Shown in pieces: positions 36,068 through 44,054 of a DNA stretch of 64,000 bases (positions are counted from its first letter, which is position 1; each line of letters begins with the position of its first letter). Origin of the DNA: Deltaproteobacteria bacterium (GTDB lineage: Bacteria > Desulfobacterota > Deferrisomatia > Deferrisomatales > BM512); NCBI GenBank assembly GCA_002869015.1, contig PKTT01000032.1, forward strand, positions 1 to 64,000, read 5' to 3'. The notes under the pieces were generated by a model. It saw only the letters and a list, made by a program, of their open reading frames with translations. It was not told where the DNA came from and made no database searches. The position numbers and the translations under genes were made by a program.

Positions 36068-38146
36068 CTAGGTCTTTGTAGTCCCGGGCTGGATTTGGAT
36101 GTCGTGAATGAAGTCCATCTTGCGCAGGTCTCTTAGTATCCTGTCGAGGGCGCGTGATGTGCCGGGGCTGAATTCCAGCCTTAAGATGTCATCCTCGTCA
36201 GGTAGAGTGATTGAGTTAAGGTCTATATCGAGGCTCCTGAATGGGGCGACAACGTGGTAAAGGAGACCCTGCACATTTGTAGTCCAAATATTCAGTTTTA
36301 TCGGACCTGGGTCACGAAGCTCTATCTTTTTTTGTTTGTCCCACTGGAGTGGCACCTTGGTCTCCGCTGTATCAAGCACGCAGCCTTTTCGATGAACGAT
36401 TAGCCGCCTGCCATCGGGAACCCCCTCAATATCATCCCCTGATACAGGTACGCACCGCTGACAGAATTTCCTTGTTTTTGACTCGAAGTCGTAGCGCCTT
36501 ACTATTCTTACCGGTATGGGCTTTCCTGGAATCATCTTTTGAAGCAGGGTGCTGACGGGGTTTCGTCCGGGTTTTGCCAGCGGACCTAACACACGCTCAA
36601 GGGGAAGATTTCCCAAATATACATCCTGGTAAATTTTTTCAATCTTCTCACCGCTCTGTGCAGCTAGGGTTTTAGCCCTAGTCTCAACCTCCCAAGCATC
36701 CATATTGGCTGCGCTTCCGACGCCGACCAGCAGGTTCTTACCCTCTGCCGCAGCCTTGTGGTACTCCTCTTGGCGTAGGTGCTTTTTAATCGAGGAGATA
36801 GCGCGCCTCGTATGCGCCCAATCGAGAAAGTTATCGGTGCATACATTTCTTGAAGAGGGGATGATCTCAACCCTATCGTTCATGGAAAGGGGGGTTGAAA
36901 GGTGTACCGCTTTGTCATTTACCTTGGCGCCCGCAGCTCTAAGGCCAAGCTCTTTATGAACCGCGAAAGCGAAATCAAGCGCTGTGGCACCCTCTTCAAG
37001 GTTTATGATGAGCCCTTTGGGTGTTATTACCTGGATTCCGTCGGGCTGGTTGAAGCGTAAGTAATCCTGGATGCTTGTCTGCTCGTCGGTCTCAAGAAAC
37101 TCCCGGAGGTCTTTTAGATACCTTGAGTTGAACTGGGCGGACTCGATATCCATTGAGAGAAGCCCGAGGCGGTTGAAGCGGTCGTCGTCGCGGCTTGAGA
37201 TGGTAAACCGAACAATCATTCCTTTGTAGGTTACCTGTGTTTCCAGGGCGCGAAAGCCATTTTCCCTTGGGTTTGAGATGTTGTCGCGAAAGCTCCCCGG
37301 TACGGAAGGGAAGGTCAGGTGTACTCTACCCAAGACCTGATACGCGGCCTCCCTGTTCTCCGTTATGATCCTCACAGAGAAGAGGTTTTCATTCTTTACC
37401 GGCACGTCCGGGTCAAAGCGCGCCCAGTTCACCTCAATTCGTACAGTAAGGTTCCCCGGGAAAGCCTCCGCAAGCCTTGTCCGTAAATTTCCGATGGGTT
37501 TTTCAAGTTCCACTTTCGCTTTCGCCTGGACTTCTTGAAATTCGTGAAACTTTTCAGGGGATAGATATTCCCCCAGCTGTTCACGTAAACGGCTTGCAAG
37601 GTCCATCATGCATAGACGCTCGCAAATGTTTGCGTACATAGAGGCGGATTCGCCAGCTATTCTTATCTGTTTTTCTCGGTTGAATATATGGAGAGTGTCA
37701 AGATTATCTACCCTGTCCGCAATCTTGACCAGGAGTACCCGAATGTCCTTTAAGGCGTGTTCAAAGAGGCGGCGATAAGTTAGCCCTTTGTCCTCCTTTA
37801 TCTTGGTAAGCGCTTCGACGAGGTCTGCGCATTCGGGAAAATCGCGCCTTAGCTCCTCTTGTGTGTAATCCGTGTCCTCAACCGTGTCATGGAGTATCGC
37901 GGCCTCAATAGAAGGCCAGTCTACAATCCTCCCAAAACGGCTGACCTCCTGAGCGGTCCTAAGCGGGTGGTATATGTAAGGCTCCCCGGTTTTTCTTGTA
38001 ACACCGGTGTGAAGACGCTCAGCGGTCTCAACCGCGCGTTCAAGCCTATCGGATAGCTCCTGTACTTCATTGTCGTCCACCGAATGGTGGAGGATGTACC
38101 AGGAGAGGATACTGTCTTTTTCTTCTGCGAAGGTGCTCGTAGCCAT
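36068..38146 (-). CDS. RelA/SpoT homologue, hydrolase intact, synthetase decayed
   Basis: Full-length RSH protein of 692 residues. The HD domain (about 35-200) keeps the hydrolase residues: RKTGEPYIYHPL, AAILHDTVEDT and VKIADRVDNLDT, although the usual LHN is VDN. The synthetase region (about 230-340) is recognisable only by SFRDNISNPRENGFRALETQV. The catalytic Asp of the DLxAxR motif is missing (NLFSVRI), the EIQIRT glutamate strand reads RFTISS, and no RxKxxxSI motif is seen. TGS (QVITPKGLIINLEEGATALDFAFAVH), a Cys-rich region (FCQRCVP ... HRKGC) and a C-terminal ACT-like domain follow. Predicted to degrade, not make, (p)ppGpp. Confidence 0.9.
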   Translation of the reverse strand: MATSTFAEEKDSILSWYILHHSVDDNEVQELSDRLERAVETAERLHTGVTRKTGEPYIYHPLRTAQEVSRFGRIVDWPSIEAAILHDTVEDTDYTQEELRRDFPECADLVEALTKIKEDKGLTYRRLFEHALKDIRVLLVKIADRVDNLDTLHIFNREKQIRIAGESASMYANICERLCMMDLASRLREQLGEYLSPEKFHEFQEVQAKAKVELEKPIGNLRTRLAEAFPGNLTVRIEVNWARFDPDVPVKNENLFSVRIITENREAAYQVLGRVHLTFPSVPGSFRDNISNPRENGFRALETQVTYKGMIVRFTISSRDDDRFNRLGLLSMDIESAQFNSRYLKDLREFLETDEQTSIQDYLRFNQPDGIQVITPKGLIINLEEGATALDFAFAVHKELGLRAAGAKVNDKAVHLSTPLSMNDRVEIIPSSRNVCTDNFLDWAHTRRAISSIKKHLRQEEYHKAAAEGKNLLVGVGSAANMDAWEVETRAKTLAAQSGEKIEKIYQDVYLGNLPLERVLGPLAKPGRNPVSTLLQKMIPGKPIPVRIVRRYDFESKTRKFCQRCVPVSGDDIEGVPDGRRLIVHRKGCVLDTAETKVPLQWDKQKKIELRDPGPIKLNIWTTNVQGLLYHVVAPFRSLDIDLNSITLPDEDDILRLEFSPGTSRALDRILRDLRKMDFIHDIQIQPGTTKT

Positions 38147-38594
38147 TGCCTCTTCCTCTTACATGAGGATCATTTAAGGATTATTGCAGAATGAGTCACT
38201 AAACGGAATATTAATGGTAAAATATTATTCTGTTGGGCCGCAGGCTTATTTGCATCAATTTATCGATATGGCAGAGTTAAAAAATAGCAGAGTTCAGCGT
38301 AGATGAAACTACCTGAAAAGACAGGTTAATCCATTTTAAAACCCGCTTTGATGTTGTTGGCAAGGCGATATTTCTTTAAAAACTTATTGAGGGATTCAGG
38401 TTAAGGGTATATAAAATTTAGTTTAGCTAAAATGACTTAGGTTTCGCAAAAATAGATATCATAACGGTGTTTCACAGGGCATTTTTTATAGTTTACAGAG
38501 CCTATTAAAGACGACATTTTATTGGTGGGGTTACGCGGCGTCTGATTAAGTTTTTTAATCGTTTAGCCCCAACCTTTTCAAAGCAGGAGGAATT
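38147..38594. other. 448-nt divergent intergenic region
   Basis: AT-rich region separating the minus-strand Rel/Spo operon from the hydrogenase operon. I see no open reading frame of note and no tRNA-like fold. It must hold promoters for both directions; only the candidate at 38387-38415 for the hydrogenase is convincing. The leader between that promoter and the hydrogenase start is about 170 nt and could carry regulatory sites. Confidence 0.5.
38387..38415 (+). promoter_or_regulatory. Candidate sigma-70 promoter of the hydrogenase operon
   Basis: TTGAGG (38387-38392, four of six consensus) and TATAAA (38410-38415, five of six) are separated by exactly 17 nt. Transcription would start near 38422, leaving a leader of about 170 nt before the small-subunit ATG. 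The search was by eye and the region is AT-rich, so chance matches are possible. Confidence 0.45.
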
Positions 38595-39692
38595 ATGAGC
38601 AAGGATGAGAGTGTCTGGACAGAGGCTTCTCTGGAAGAATATTTGGAGAGCAGAGGAGTAAGCCGCCGAGGATTCCTCGGATTCATGACCACCCTAGCCG
38701 CAACTTTGGCGCTTCCCGTTTCATTCGCTGATAAGGCTGCCGCAGCTGTAACCGCGGACAACCGTCCGCCGGTAGTCTGGATGGAGTATCAGGACTGCGC
38801 AGGCGATTCAGAGTCTCTCTTGAGAGCCTCCCGCCCCTCTGTAGGAGACTTGATTCTCAACTATCTCTCCGTCGACTACCATGAGACCATCATGGCTGCC
38901 GCCGGTCATCAGGCGGAAAAGTCCCTCGAAGATACACTTAAAAATTATAAGGGAAAATATATCGCTATCGTTGAGGGGTCCATCCCAGTCAACAAAGATG
39001 GTATCTACTGCATGGTGGGAGGACGCACCGCATTGGCCTCTGCCAAAGAGGTATGCGGGAACGCCGCTGCTGTAATTGCAGTTGGCACATGCGCCGCGTA
39101 TGGCGGTATAGCCGCAGGTGAGCCCAATCCAACTGGAGCCAAGGGGGTTATGGATGTCGTGAAGGGGGTTCCGATTATAAATCTCCCCGGCTGCCCCATG
39201 AACGTAGTAAACCTAACCGCGACAATAGTCCACTATCTGACCTTTGGCACACTCCCTCCGACCGACAGATACAAGCGCCCACTCTTCGCCTACGGCAAGC
39301 GTATCCACGACAATTGTGAGCGCCGCGCCCATTTCGACCAGGGACAGTACGTTGAGGCCTGGGGAGATAGCGGTCACCGTCAGGGCTGGTGCCTTTACAA
39401 GATGGGTTGCAAAGGGCCCAGCACCTTTCACAACTGTCCTACAGTTCGCTGGAACGACGGCACATCCTGGCCTGTGCAGGCGGGACACGGCTGCGTCGGC
39501 TGCTCCGAGCCGGGCTTTTGGGATACGATGAGCCCCTTCTACGACCGTCTACCTGACGTTCCCGGTTTTGGCGCAGATGTAACGGCAACCAAAGTCGGCC
39601 TCGGACTTACTGCTGCCGCAGCCGTGGGTGTAGCGGCACATGGCGTTGCGAAGACAATGCAGCTCAAAGCTTCCGGTGGTGATAAAGAATAA
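38595..39692 (+). CDS. [NiFe] hydrogenase small subunit, Tat-exported
   Basis: Electron-transfer subunit of a group 1 uptake hydrogenase, 365 residues. The Tat signal is SRRGFLGF (residues 23-30) and AGGAGG precedes the ATG. Proximal cluster: Cys68, then Asp71 where Cys is usual (DCAGDSES), and Cys in VGTCAAYGG and LPGCPMN. The six-Cys O2-tolerance pattern is absent. Distal cluster: RIHDNC, GWC and MGCKGP. Medial cluster: HNCP and GHGCVGCSEP. A C-terminal hydrophobic helix (about 335-357) anchors it to the membrane. The layout small-large-cytochrome b-protease resembles Geobacter Hya. Confidence 0.95.
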   Translation: MSKDESVWTEASLEEYLESRGVSRRGFLGFMTTLAATLALPVSFADKAAAAVTADNRPPVVWMEYQDCAGDSESLLRASRPSVGDLILNYLSVDYHETIMAAAGHQAEKSLEDTLKNYKGKYIAIVEGSIPVNKDGIYCMVGGRTALASAKEVCGNAAAVIAVGTCAAYGGIAAGEPNPTGAKGVMDVVKGVPIINLPGCPMNVVNLTATIVHYLTFGTLPPTDRYKRPLFAYGKRIHDNCERRAHFDQGQYVEAWGDSGHRQGWCLYKMGCKGPSTFHNCPTVRWNDGTSWPVQAGHGCVGCSEPGFWDTMSPFYDRLPDVPGFGADVTATKVGLGLTAAAAVGVAAHGVAKTMQLKASGGDKE

Positions 39693-39732
39693 TAGACGCT
39701 GCTTTGCAGCTTCATATAAGGAGTAAGACCTG

Positions 39733-41499
39733 ATGGCTAAAAAGATTGTTGTCGATCCGTTGACTCGCATCGAAGGACACCTTCGCATTGAGGCGGTGGT
39801 TGAAAACGGCGTGATTAAAGACGCCTGGAGCTCTTCGACCATGTGGCGCGGTATTGAACAGATACTTCAGGGCCGTGACCCACGCGAGCTATGGTACTGG
39901 ACGCAGCGTTTTTGCGGTGTTTGTACTACGGTTCACTCCATCGCTTCCGTGCGCGCTGTTGAGGACGCCCTTGATATTGTACCGCCACTTAATGCCGAGC
40001 TTATCCGCAATATCATAATCGGAATTCAGGCGGTGCAGGACCACGTCATACATTTTTACCACCTCCATGCGCTTGATTGGGTTGATATAACTTCAGCCCT
40101 TGAGGCGGACCCGGCTAAAACAGCGGCACTTGCGAAGGGTGTCTCCAAGAAGTACGCGGTAGATGTTTTGGGCAATCGCCCTTACGCTAAAAATTCTGAG
40201 CAGTATTTCGAGACAATAAAGCAGCGGGTTGCAGCTTTTGTCGGCACCAAGAGACTTGGTCCCTTCGCGAATGCCTACTGGGGGCACAAAGCTTATAAGC
40301 TCCCCGCCGAGGCTAACCTCATGGCGGTCGCCCACTACCTTGAGGCCCTTGACTGGCAGCGTGAGGTAATAAAGATTCACGCGCTTCTCGGCTCCAAGAA
40401 CCCCCACCCGCAGACTTTCCTCGTCGGCGGCATGGCGATTCCGATTGATACAAACAGCCAGAACGCTATAAACGCGGATATGCTGGCCCACATAAAAGAG
40501 CTGCTGGTATCGGCGAAGAATTTTGTCGAGCAGGTCTACGTGCCCGATCTGCTTGCCGTTGCCTCCTTCTACAAGGAGTGGGGTAGCTACGGTGGCGGAG
40601 ACGGCGCCTTCGATTTCATATCTTTTGGTGATTTCCCCACGACCACCGGCGCGCGCTTTCACGATAGAGGGCTTTGGCTAAAGCCGGGCCGCGTGACAGT
40701 GGCAGATTTCCCGACGCTTCATGAAGTCAAAGCTGAAGATATCACCGAGTATGTCACCCACTCCTGGTACTCATACAAAGATGGCGACGATAAGGGTCTA
40801 AATCCCCTCTCCGGTGAGACAACGCAGAACTACACCGGACCATCGCCTGGTGAGGGTAAGTACGATTATCTGGATACAGACGGGAAATACTCCTGGGTCA
40901 AGGCGCCTCGCTACTTGGACCGCCCTGCCGAGGTCGGCCCCCTTGCCCGCTGCCTCGTTGCTTACGCCAATGGGCAGCCGGAGTACAAAGCTGTGGTTGA
41001 CCTGGTGCTTGGCGACCTTAATATCCCTGCGACTGCCCTATTTTCAACCCTCGGACGCACCGCGGCTCGAGGAATAGAGACCCTTATATATGCGGCAAAG
41101 AACCTTGAGTGGCTTGATATGCTCATAGCCAACATCAAGACTGGCGATATCAGAATCCACGCAGGTGAGAAGTGGGACCCCTCGACTTGGCCCAAGGAGG
41201 CACGCGGTGTTGGTTTCCATGAGGCGCCTCGCGGTACGCTCAGCCACTGGGTCAACATCCGCGATACCAAAATCGCAAATTTCCAGGCGGTGGTTCCCTC
41301 AACATGGAACGCTTCCCCCAGGGATGCGAAAAAGCAACGCGGTCCCTATGAGTCCGCACTTATCGGCACGCCAATTGCTGATGCCGAAAAGCCAATTGAA
41401 ATCCTGAGGACGATACACTCCTACGACCCTTGCCTTGCCTGCGCCGTGCATCTTTTGGACGAGGAGGGTAATGAAGTATCACGGGTGAAGGTGCTTTAA
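39733..41499 (+). CDS. [NiFe] hydrogenase large subunit
   Basis: Catalytic subunit of 588 residues carrying the NiFe(CN)2CO site. N-terminal VDPLTRIEGHLRIE, L1 motif RFCGVCTTVHSIASVRAVEDAL (two Ni ligands), and L2 motif YDPCLACAVH (two Ni ligands) are intact. A 15-residue tail (LLDEEGNEVSRVKVL) follows the His and would be removed by the maturation protease encoded two genes on. Exported by hitchhiking on the small-subunit Tat signal. AAGGAG lies 7 nt before the ATG. Confidence 0.97.
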   Translation: MAKKIVVDPLTRIEGHLRIEAVVENGVIKDAWSSSTMWRGIEQILQGRDPRELWYWTQRFCGVCTTVHSIASVRAVEDALDIVPPLNAELIRNIIIGIQAVQDHVIHFYHLHALDWVDITSALEADPAKTAALAKGVSKKYAVDVLGNRPYAKNSEQYFETIKQRVAAFVGTKRLGPFANAYWGHKAYKLPAEANLMAVAHYLEALDWQREVIKIHALLGSKNPHPQTFLVGGMAIPIDTNSQNAINADMLAHIKELLVSAKNFVEQVYVPDLLAVASFYKEWGSYGGGDGAFDFISFGDFPTTTGARFHDRGLWLKPGRVTVADFPTLHEVKAEDITEYVTHSWYSYKDGDDKGLNPLSGETTQNYTGPSPGEGKYDYLDTDGKYSWVKAPRYLDRPAEVGPLARCLVAYANGQPEYKAVVDLVLGDLNIPATALFSTLGRTAARGIETLIYAAKNLEWLDMLIANIKTGDIRIHAGEKWDPSTWPKEARGVGFHEAPRGTLSHWVNIRDTKIANFQAVVPSTWNASPRDAKKQRGPYESALIGTPIADAEKPIEILRTIHSYDPCLACAVHLLDEEGNEVSRVKVL

Positions 41500-41514
41500 C
41501 CTAGGGAGACGACC

Positions 41515-42180
41515 ATGCCAAAAATAAAAGCAATAAAAGTTTGGGAGTTTCCAATCAGGGTGATCCATTGGACCAACTTTGTGTCGGTGGTGGGCCTCTC
41601 TGTTACCGGAGCCTACATACACTTCCCATTTTTATCGACTGCCAATAACCCTGACGCTTTTGTTATGGGCTATGCCCGTGCAATACATCTTTCATTGGGA
41701 TGGCTCCTCATGTTGGGGGTAATCGGCAGGGTTATTTGGGGGTTAATGGGTAACCGCTTTGCGCGCTTAAGAAACTTTCTTCCCTTTACCTACCCCGAGG
41801 GTAGAGAGAATCTGGTGGATGTAATCAAATACTACACCTTTGCCTCCCCCAGGCCTAGCGGTACCCTGGGGCACAACGCTCTTGCAAGCATGGCATACCT
41901 GTCGATTGGCCTAATTATGATATTCCAGGTGGTCTCGGGTTTTGCACTTTACTCTCAGGCCGACACCGGCGGCACTGCCTACGCTCTTTTCGGGTGGGTC
42001 TTCGAGTTCATGAACAACGGCTATCTTAGGATGGCGCATTACTTCTCAATGTTTATCTTCGCAAGTTTTTTCATCACCCACATCTATGCTATGTGGATGT
42101 CCGACGTTGCTGAGCGCAATGGCAGCGGCGGTTCAATGTTCAATGGATACAAGTACGGTGACCCAGACTCAAAAATCTAG
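41515..42180 (+). CDS. Ni/Fe-hydrogenase b-type cytochrome subunit
   Basis: Diheme membrane cytochrome b that anchors the hydrogenase and passes electrons to the quinone pool. Of 221 residues with four membrane helices. Candidate heme-ligand histidines are in VIHWTNF (helix 1), AIHLSLGW (helix 2), LGHNALASM (helix 3), and AHYFSMFIFASFFITHIYAMW (helix 4). HyaC/HupC family by order and motifs. It follows the large subunit by 15 nt and overlaps the protease gene. Confidence 0.93.
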   Translation: MPKIKAIKVWEFPIRVIHWTNFVSVVGLSVTGAYIHFPFLSTANNPDAFVMGYARAIHLSLGWLLMLGVIGRVIWGLMGNRFARLRNFLPFTYPEGRENLVDVIKYYTFASPRPSGTLGHNALASMAYLSIGLIMIFQVVSGFALYSQADTGGTAYALFGWVFEFMNNGYLRMAHYFSMFIFASFFITHIYAMWMSDVAERNGSGGSMFNGYKYGDPDSKI

Positions 42181-42664
42181 CCGTACCCTTATTCTTGGTC
42201 TTGGCAACCGGGTGATGTCCGATGATTCGGCGGGCCCGGTTGCCTTGGACCTCCTCCTTGAAAAATATGCCCTTCCAGCAAATGTGGATACTTTGGATGG
42301 TGGCACACTTGGCCTTGAGCTCCTCACTTATATGGAGGGGTATGGCGCTATTATCCTAATAGATTGCGTAATGAGGGGCGGCAACCCCGGAGATTTGATT
42401 GAGGTTGACGAGGAGGAGATTGAGACTGTCTTTGAGAGGGCGCTCTCTCCTCATCAGATGGGGATAAAGGATTTAGTTGCAGTGCTTCGTCTTCAGGGAA
42501 GAACTCCCGACAAGATGGTTGTTGTGGGTGTAGAGGGCCAGAGCGTATTGCCTGGCATCGAGCTAAGCCCTCCGGTCAAAGCTTCGCTTCAAAGCTTGGT
42601 GGAGCGGGTTGTGTCAGTTCTTGAGCGGTGGGGAACGGGCGCCGTAGCGCTAAAGGGCGCTTAA
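42143..42664 (+). CDS. Hydrogenase maturation protease (HyaD/HybD family)
   Basis: Endopeptidase that trims the large-subunit C-terminus after nickel insertion. About 173 residues from ATG 42143, overlapping the cytochrome gene by 38 nt; GTG 42158 is an alternative. Motifs are ILGLGNRVMSDDSAGPVAL, TLDGGTLGLELL, LIDCVMRGGNPGD and SPHQMGIKDLV (Ni-probing Asp and His). No hypABCDEF genes are in the window. It converges with the monoheme lipoprotein gene, 8 nt away, with no visible terminator. Confidence 0.93.
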   Translation: MDTSTVTQTQKSSRTLILGLGNRVMSDDSAGPVALDLLLEKYALPANVDTLDGGTLGLELLTYMEGYGAIILIDCVMRGGNPGDLIEVDEEEIETVFERALSPHQMGIKDLVAVLRLQGRTPDKMVVVGVEGQSVLPGIELSPPVKASLQSLVERVVSVLERWGTGAVALKGA

Positions 42665-42672
42665 GTGGTTTG

Positions 42673-42960
42673 CTAATTATCCTTAGGTCTTATCCTGTAT
42701 AGATAATTAACTATTTTCTCCGCCTCTTCGTCGGAGATCCTTGCTCCCCTTGCTCTCATTGCGTTTACCGTGCGCCTCCATCCCTCTAAGGTCTTTCTCT
42801 TCGAAAGAGGGGTCTCTGTGGAGTGGCATACGCCGCAGCCAACCTCCAAAAGATGGGCCTCCGGTGAGCGTTCTTTTGAAGTACACCCTAAGGGCGTGAG
42901 AATCAGTGCTGCCAAAAGAAGCACGGCGCCTAACATCGGTAGTCGTTTTCTCTGCGCCAT
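42673..42960 (-). CDS. Small monoheme cytochrome c lipoprotein
   Basis: A 95-residue protein with a signal peptide ending in a lipobox (LTPLGC, Cys26), one heme c site CGVCH at about residues 42-46, and a candidate distal Met ligand in AMRARGARISDEEAE. The C-terminal helix EEAEKIVNYLYRIRP is typical of small class I cytochromes. Periplasmic, membrane-tethered. Its position beside the hydrogenase operon, although on the opposite strand, suggests a redox partner; this is inference. Confidence 0.88.
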   Translation of the reverse strand: MAQRKRLPMLGAVLLLAALILTPLGCTSKERSPEAHLLEVGCGVCHSTETPLSKRKTLEGWRRTVNAMRARGARISDEEAEKIVNYLYRIRPKDN

Positions 42961-43400
42961 TCGGTGACCTCTTCAGGTGTTAAAGCCCAGAATTTCTCCA
43001 AGCGCTGATGGAAGTATTGGGTAGATTCCAAAAGGTTAGCGACCTCTCCCAAAGTAGCTGCCTCAATCTTGCCCGCGCCCTCGCCCCATTGATGTAAAAA
43101 TAAAAGTGATGTGGCAATGAGGTCTATATCATCATGCGATGGCTCCAATGTATTTATTGGGTACCAGTTGCCTATGTAGCATCTTATATGGCTGGCAGAG
43201 CTGGCTTTGGCGGGAGTCTCCATAATATCCACCAAAAAATCTCTTAGGTACCTGTCGGCGGCGTGTGCAAGTGGGCTAGCCGCCTCAGGAGTCAGCCCCT
43301 TTCCCTCTTTATCCTGAAGCCATTCATAGTATTCAACCAAGAGGGCGGAGGCATCGGCGTCCATCTGCGTAAATTTATGAAAAAGAGGCTCCCTCTCCAT
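42930..43400 (-). CDS. Unknown helical protein, weakly TorD-like
   Basis: A 156-residue cytosolic protein of predicted helices, overlapping the cytochrome c lipoprotein gene by 31 nt. Features seen: LLVEYYEWLQDKEGKG, HAADRYLRDFLVDIM, and an HDDIDLIATSLLFLHQW segment that resembles the D-H-x-x-x-E-L segment of TorD/NarJ-type chaperones. That resemblance is weak. A chaperone for the neighbouring redox proteins is possible; otherwise unknown. Confidence 0.65.
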   Translation of the reverse strand: MEREPLFHKFTQMDADASALLVEYYEWLQDKEGKGLTPEAASPLAHAADRYLRDFLVDIMETPAKASSASHIRCYIGNWYPINTLEPSHDDIDLIATSLLFLHQWGEGAGKIEAATLGEVANLLESTQYFHQRLEKFWALTPEEVTEWRRENDYRC

Positions 43401-43401
43401 A

Positions 43402-43989
43402 TTATCCGACCTCAGAGGATGGGAAGTTGAAGACTAGCTCAAGGAACTGATTCATTATTGCTCCAGTCAGCCCCCATATCTCATGTTGTTCCCAGGTGAA
43501 TCTGTGAATAGCCATTCCTGGATAGGTTGAGGTGTCCAACCTGTAATTATCTGGATTTACGAGGTGTGATAAGGGTACGCGTATTATCTCATCAACCTCT
43601 CTGGGTTGCGGTTTTAGAGGGTAATTTTCGCGCTCGAGATAGACTACGACCGGCGTAACGAGATAGCCGCTGATAGATATTCGGTCATCCATATACCCCA
43701 AAACCTCAAGCTCATGGGGCTCAATCCCTACTTCTTCCCAGGTTTCACGTAGCGCAGCATCAGTGAGGGAGGCGTCGCCTGGGTCCATCCGGCCGCCGGG
43801 GAAAGAAATCTCTCCTTTATGATGCTCAACATCATCAGTGCGCTTGGTGAATAGAACCTCGATACCGTTTTCTGAATTCAACAATGTGAGGGCCACCGCA
43901 GCCGGATCATGTGCTCCCGGTGGCTCCACGTGGCGTGGGAAAGCTTTCAACTTTTTGCGGATTTCTTCGAGGATTGGCCGGTCTTGCAT
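43402..43989 (-). CDS. Nudix hydrolase, CoA pyrophosphatase type (NudL-like)
   Basis: Of 195 residues. The Nudix box reads GGRMDPGDASLTDAALRETWEEVGI, and the preceding LFTKRTDDVEHHKGEISFPGG matches the UPF0035 motif of CoA diphosphatases, which hydrolyse CoA to phosphopantetheine and 3',5'-ADP. Cytosolic. It abuts the unknown helical gene (1 nt gap) and follows the terminator of the multiheme cytochrome gene. Confidence 0.9.
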   Translation of the reverse strand: MQDRPILEEIRKKLKAFPRHVEPPGAHDPAAVALTLLNSENGIEVLFTKRTDDVEHHKGEISFPGGRMDPGDASLTDAALRETWEEVGIEPHELEVLGYMDDRISISGYLVTPVVVYLERENYPLKPQPREVDEIIRVPLSHLVNPDNYRLDTSTYPGMAIHRFTWEQHEIWGLTGAIMNQFLELVFNFPSSEVG

Positions 43990-44017
43990 CTACTCTTTCT
44001 TGGGGTCAGGTAAAAGC

Positions 44018-44045
44018 CACACCCCGCTAAATTTAGCGGGGTGTG
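44018..44045 (-). terminator. Strong palindromic terminator after multiheme cytochrome gene
   Basis: A perfect 28-nt palindrome whose left half is CACACCCCGCTAAA (44018-44031), followed on the minus strand by GGCTTTTA. It lies 10 nt beyond the cytochrome stop and separates it from the Nudix gene. Confidence 0.8.
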
Positions 44046-44054
44046 TTTCGTTCA

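Noticed and set aside
41515-42180. Hydrogenase operon considered as horizontally acquired
   Set aside because: Base composition and codon style look like the neighbouring genes, and no integrase, IS element or repeat flanks it.
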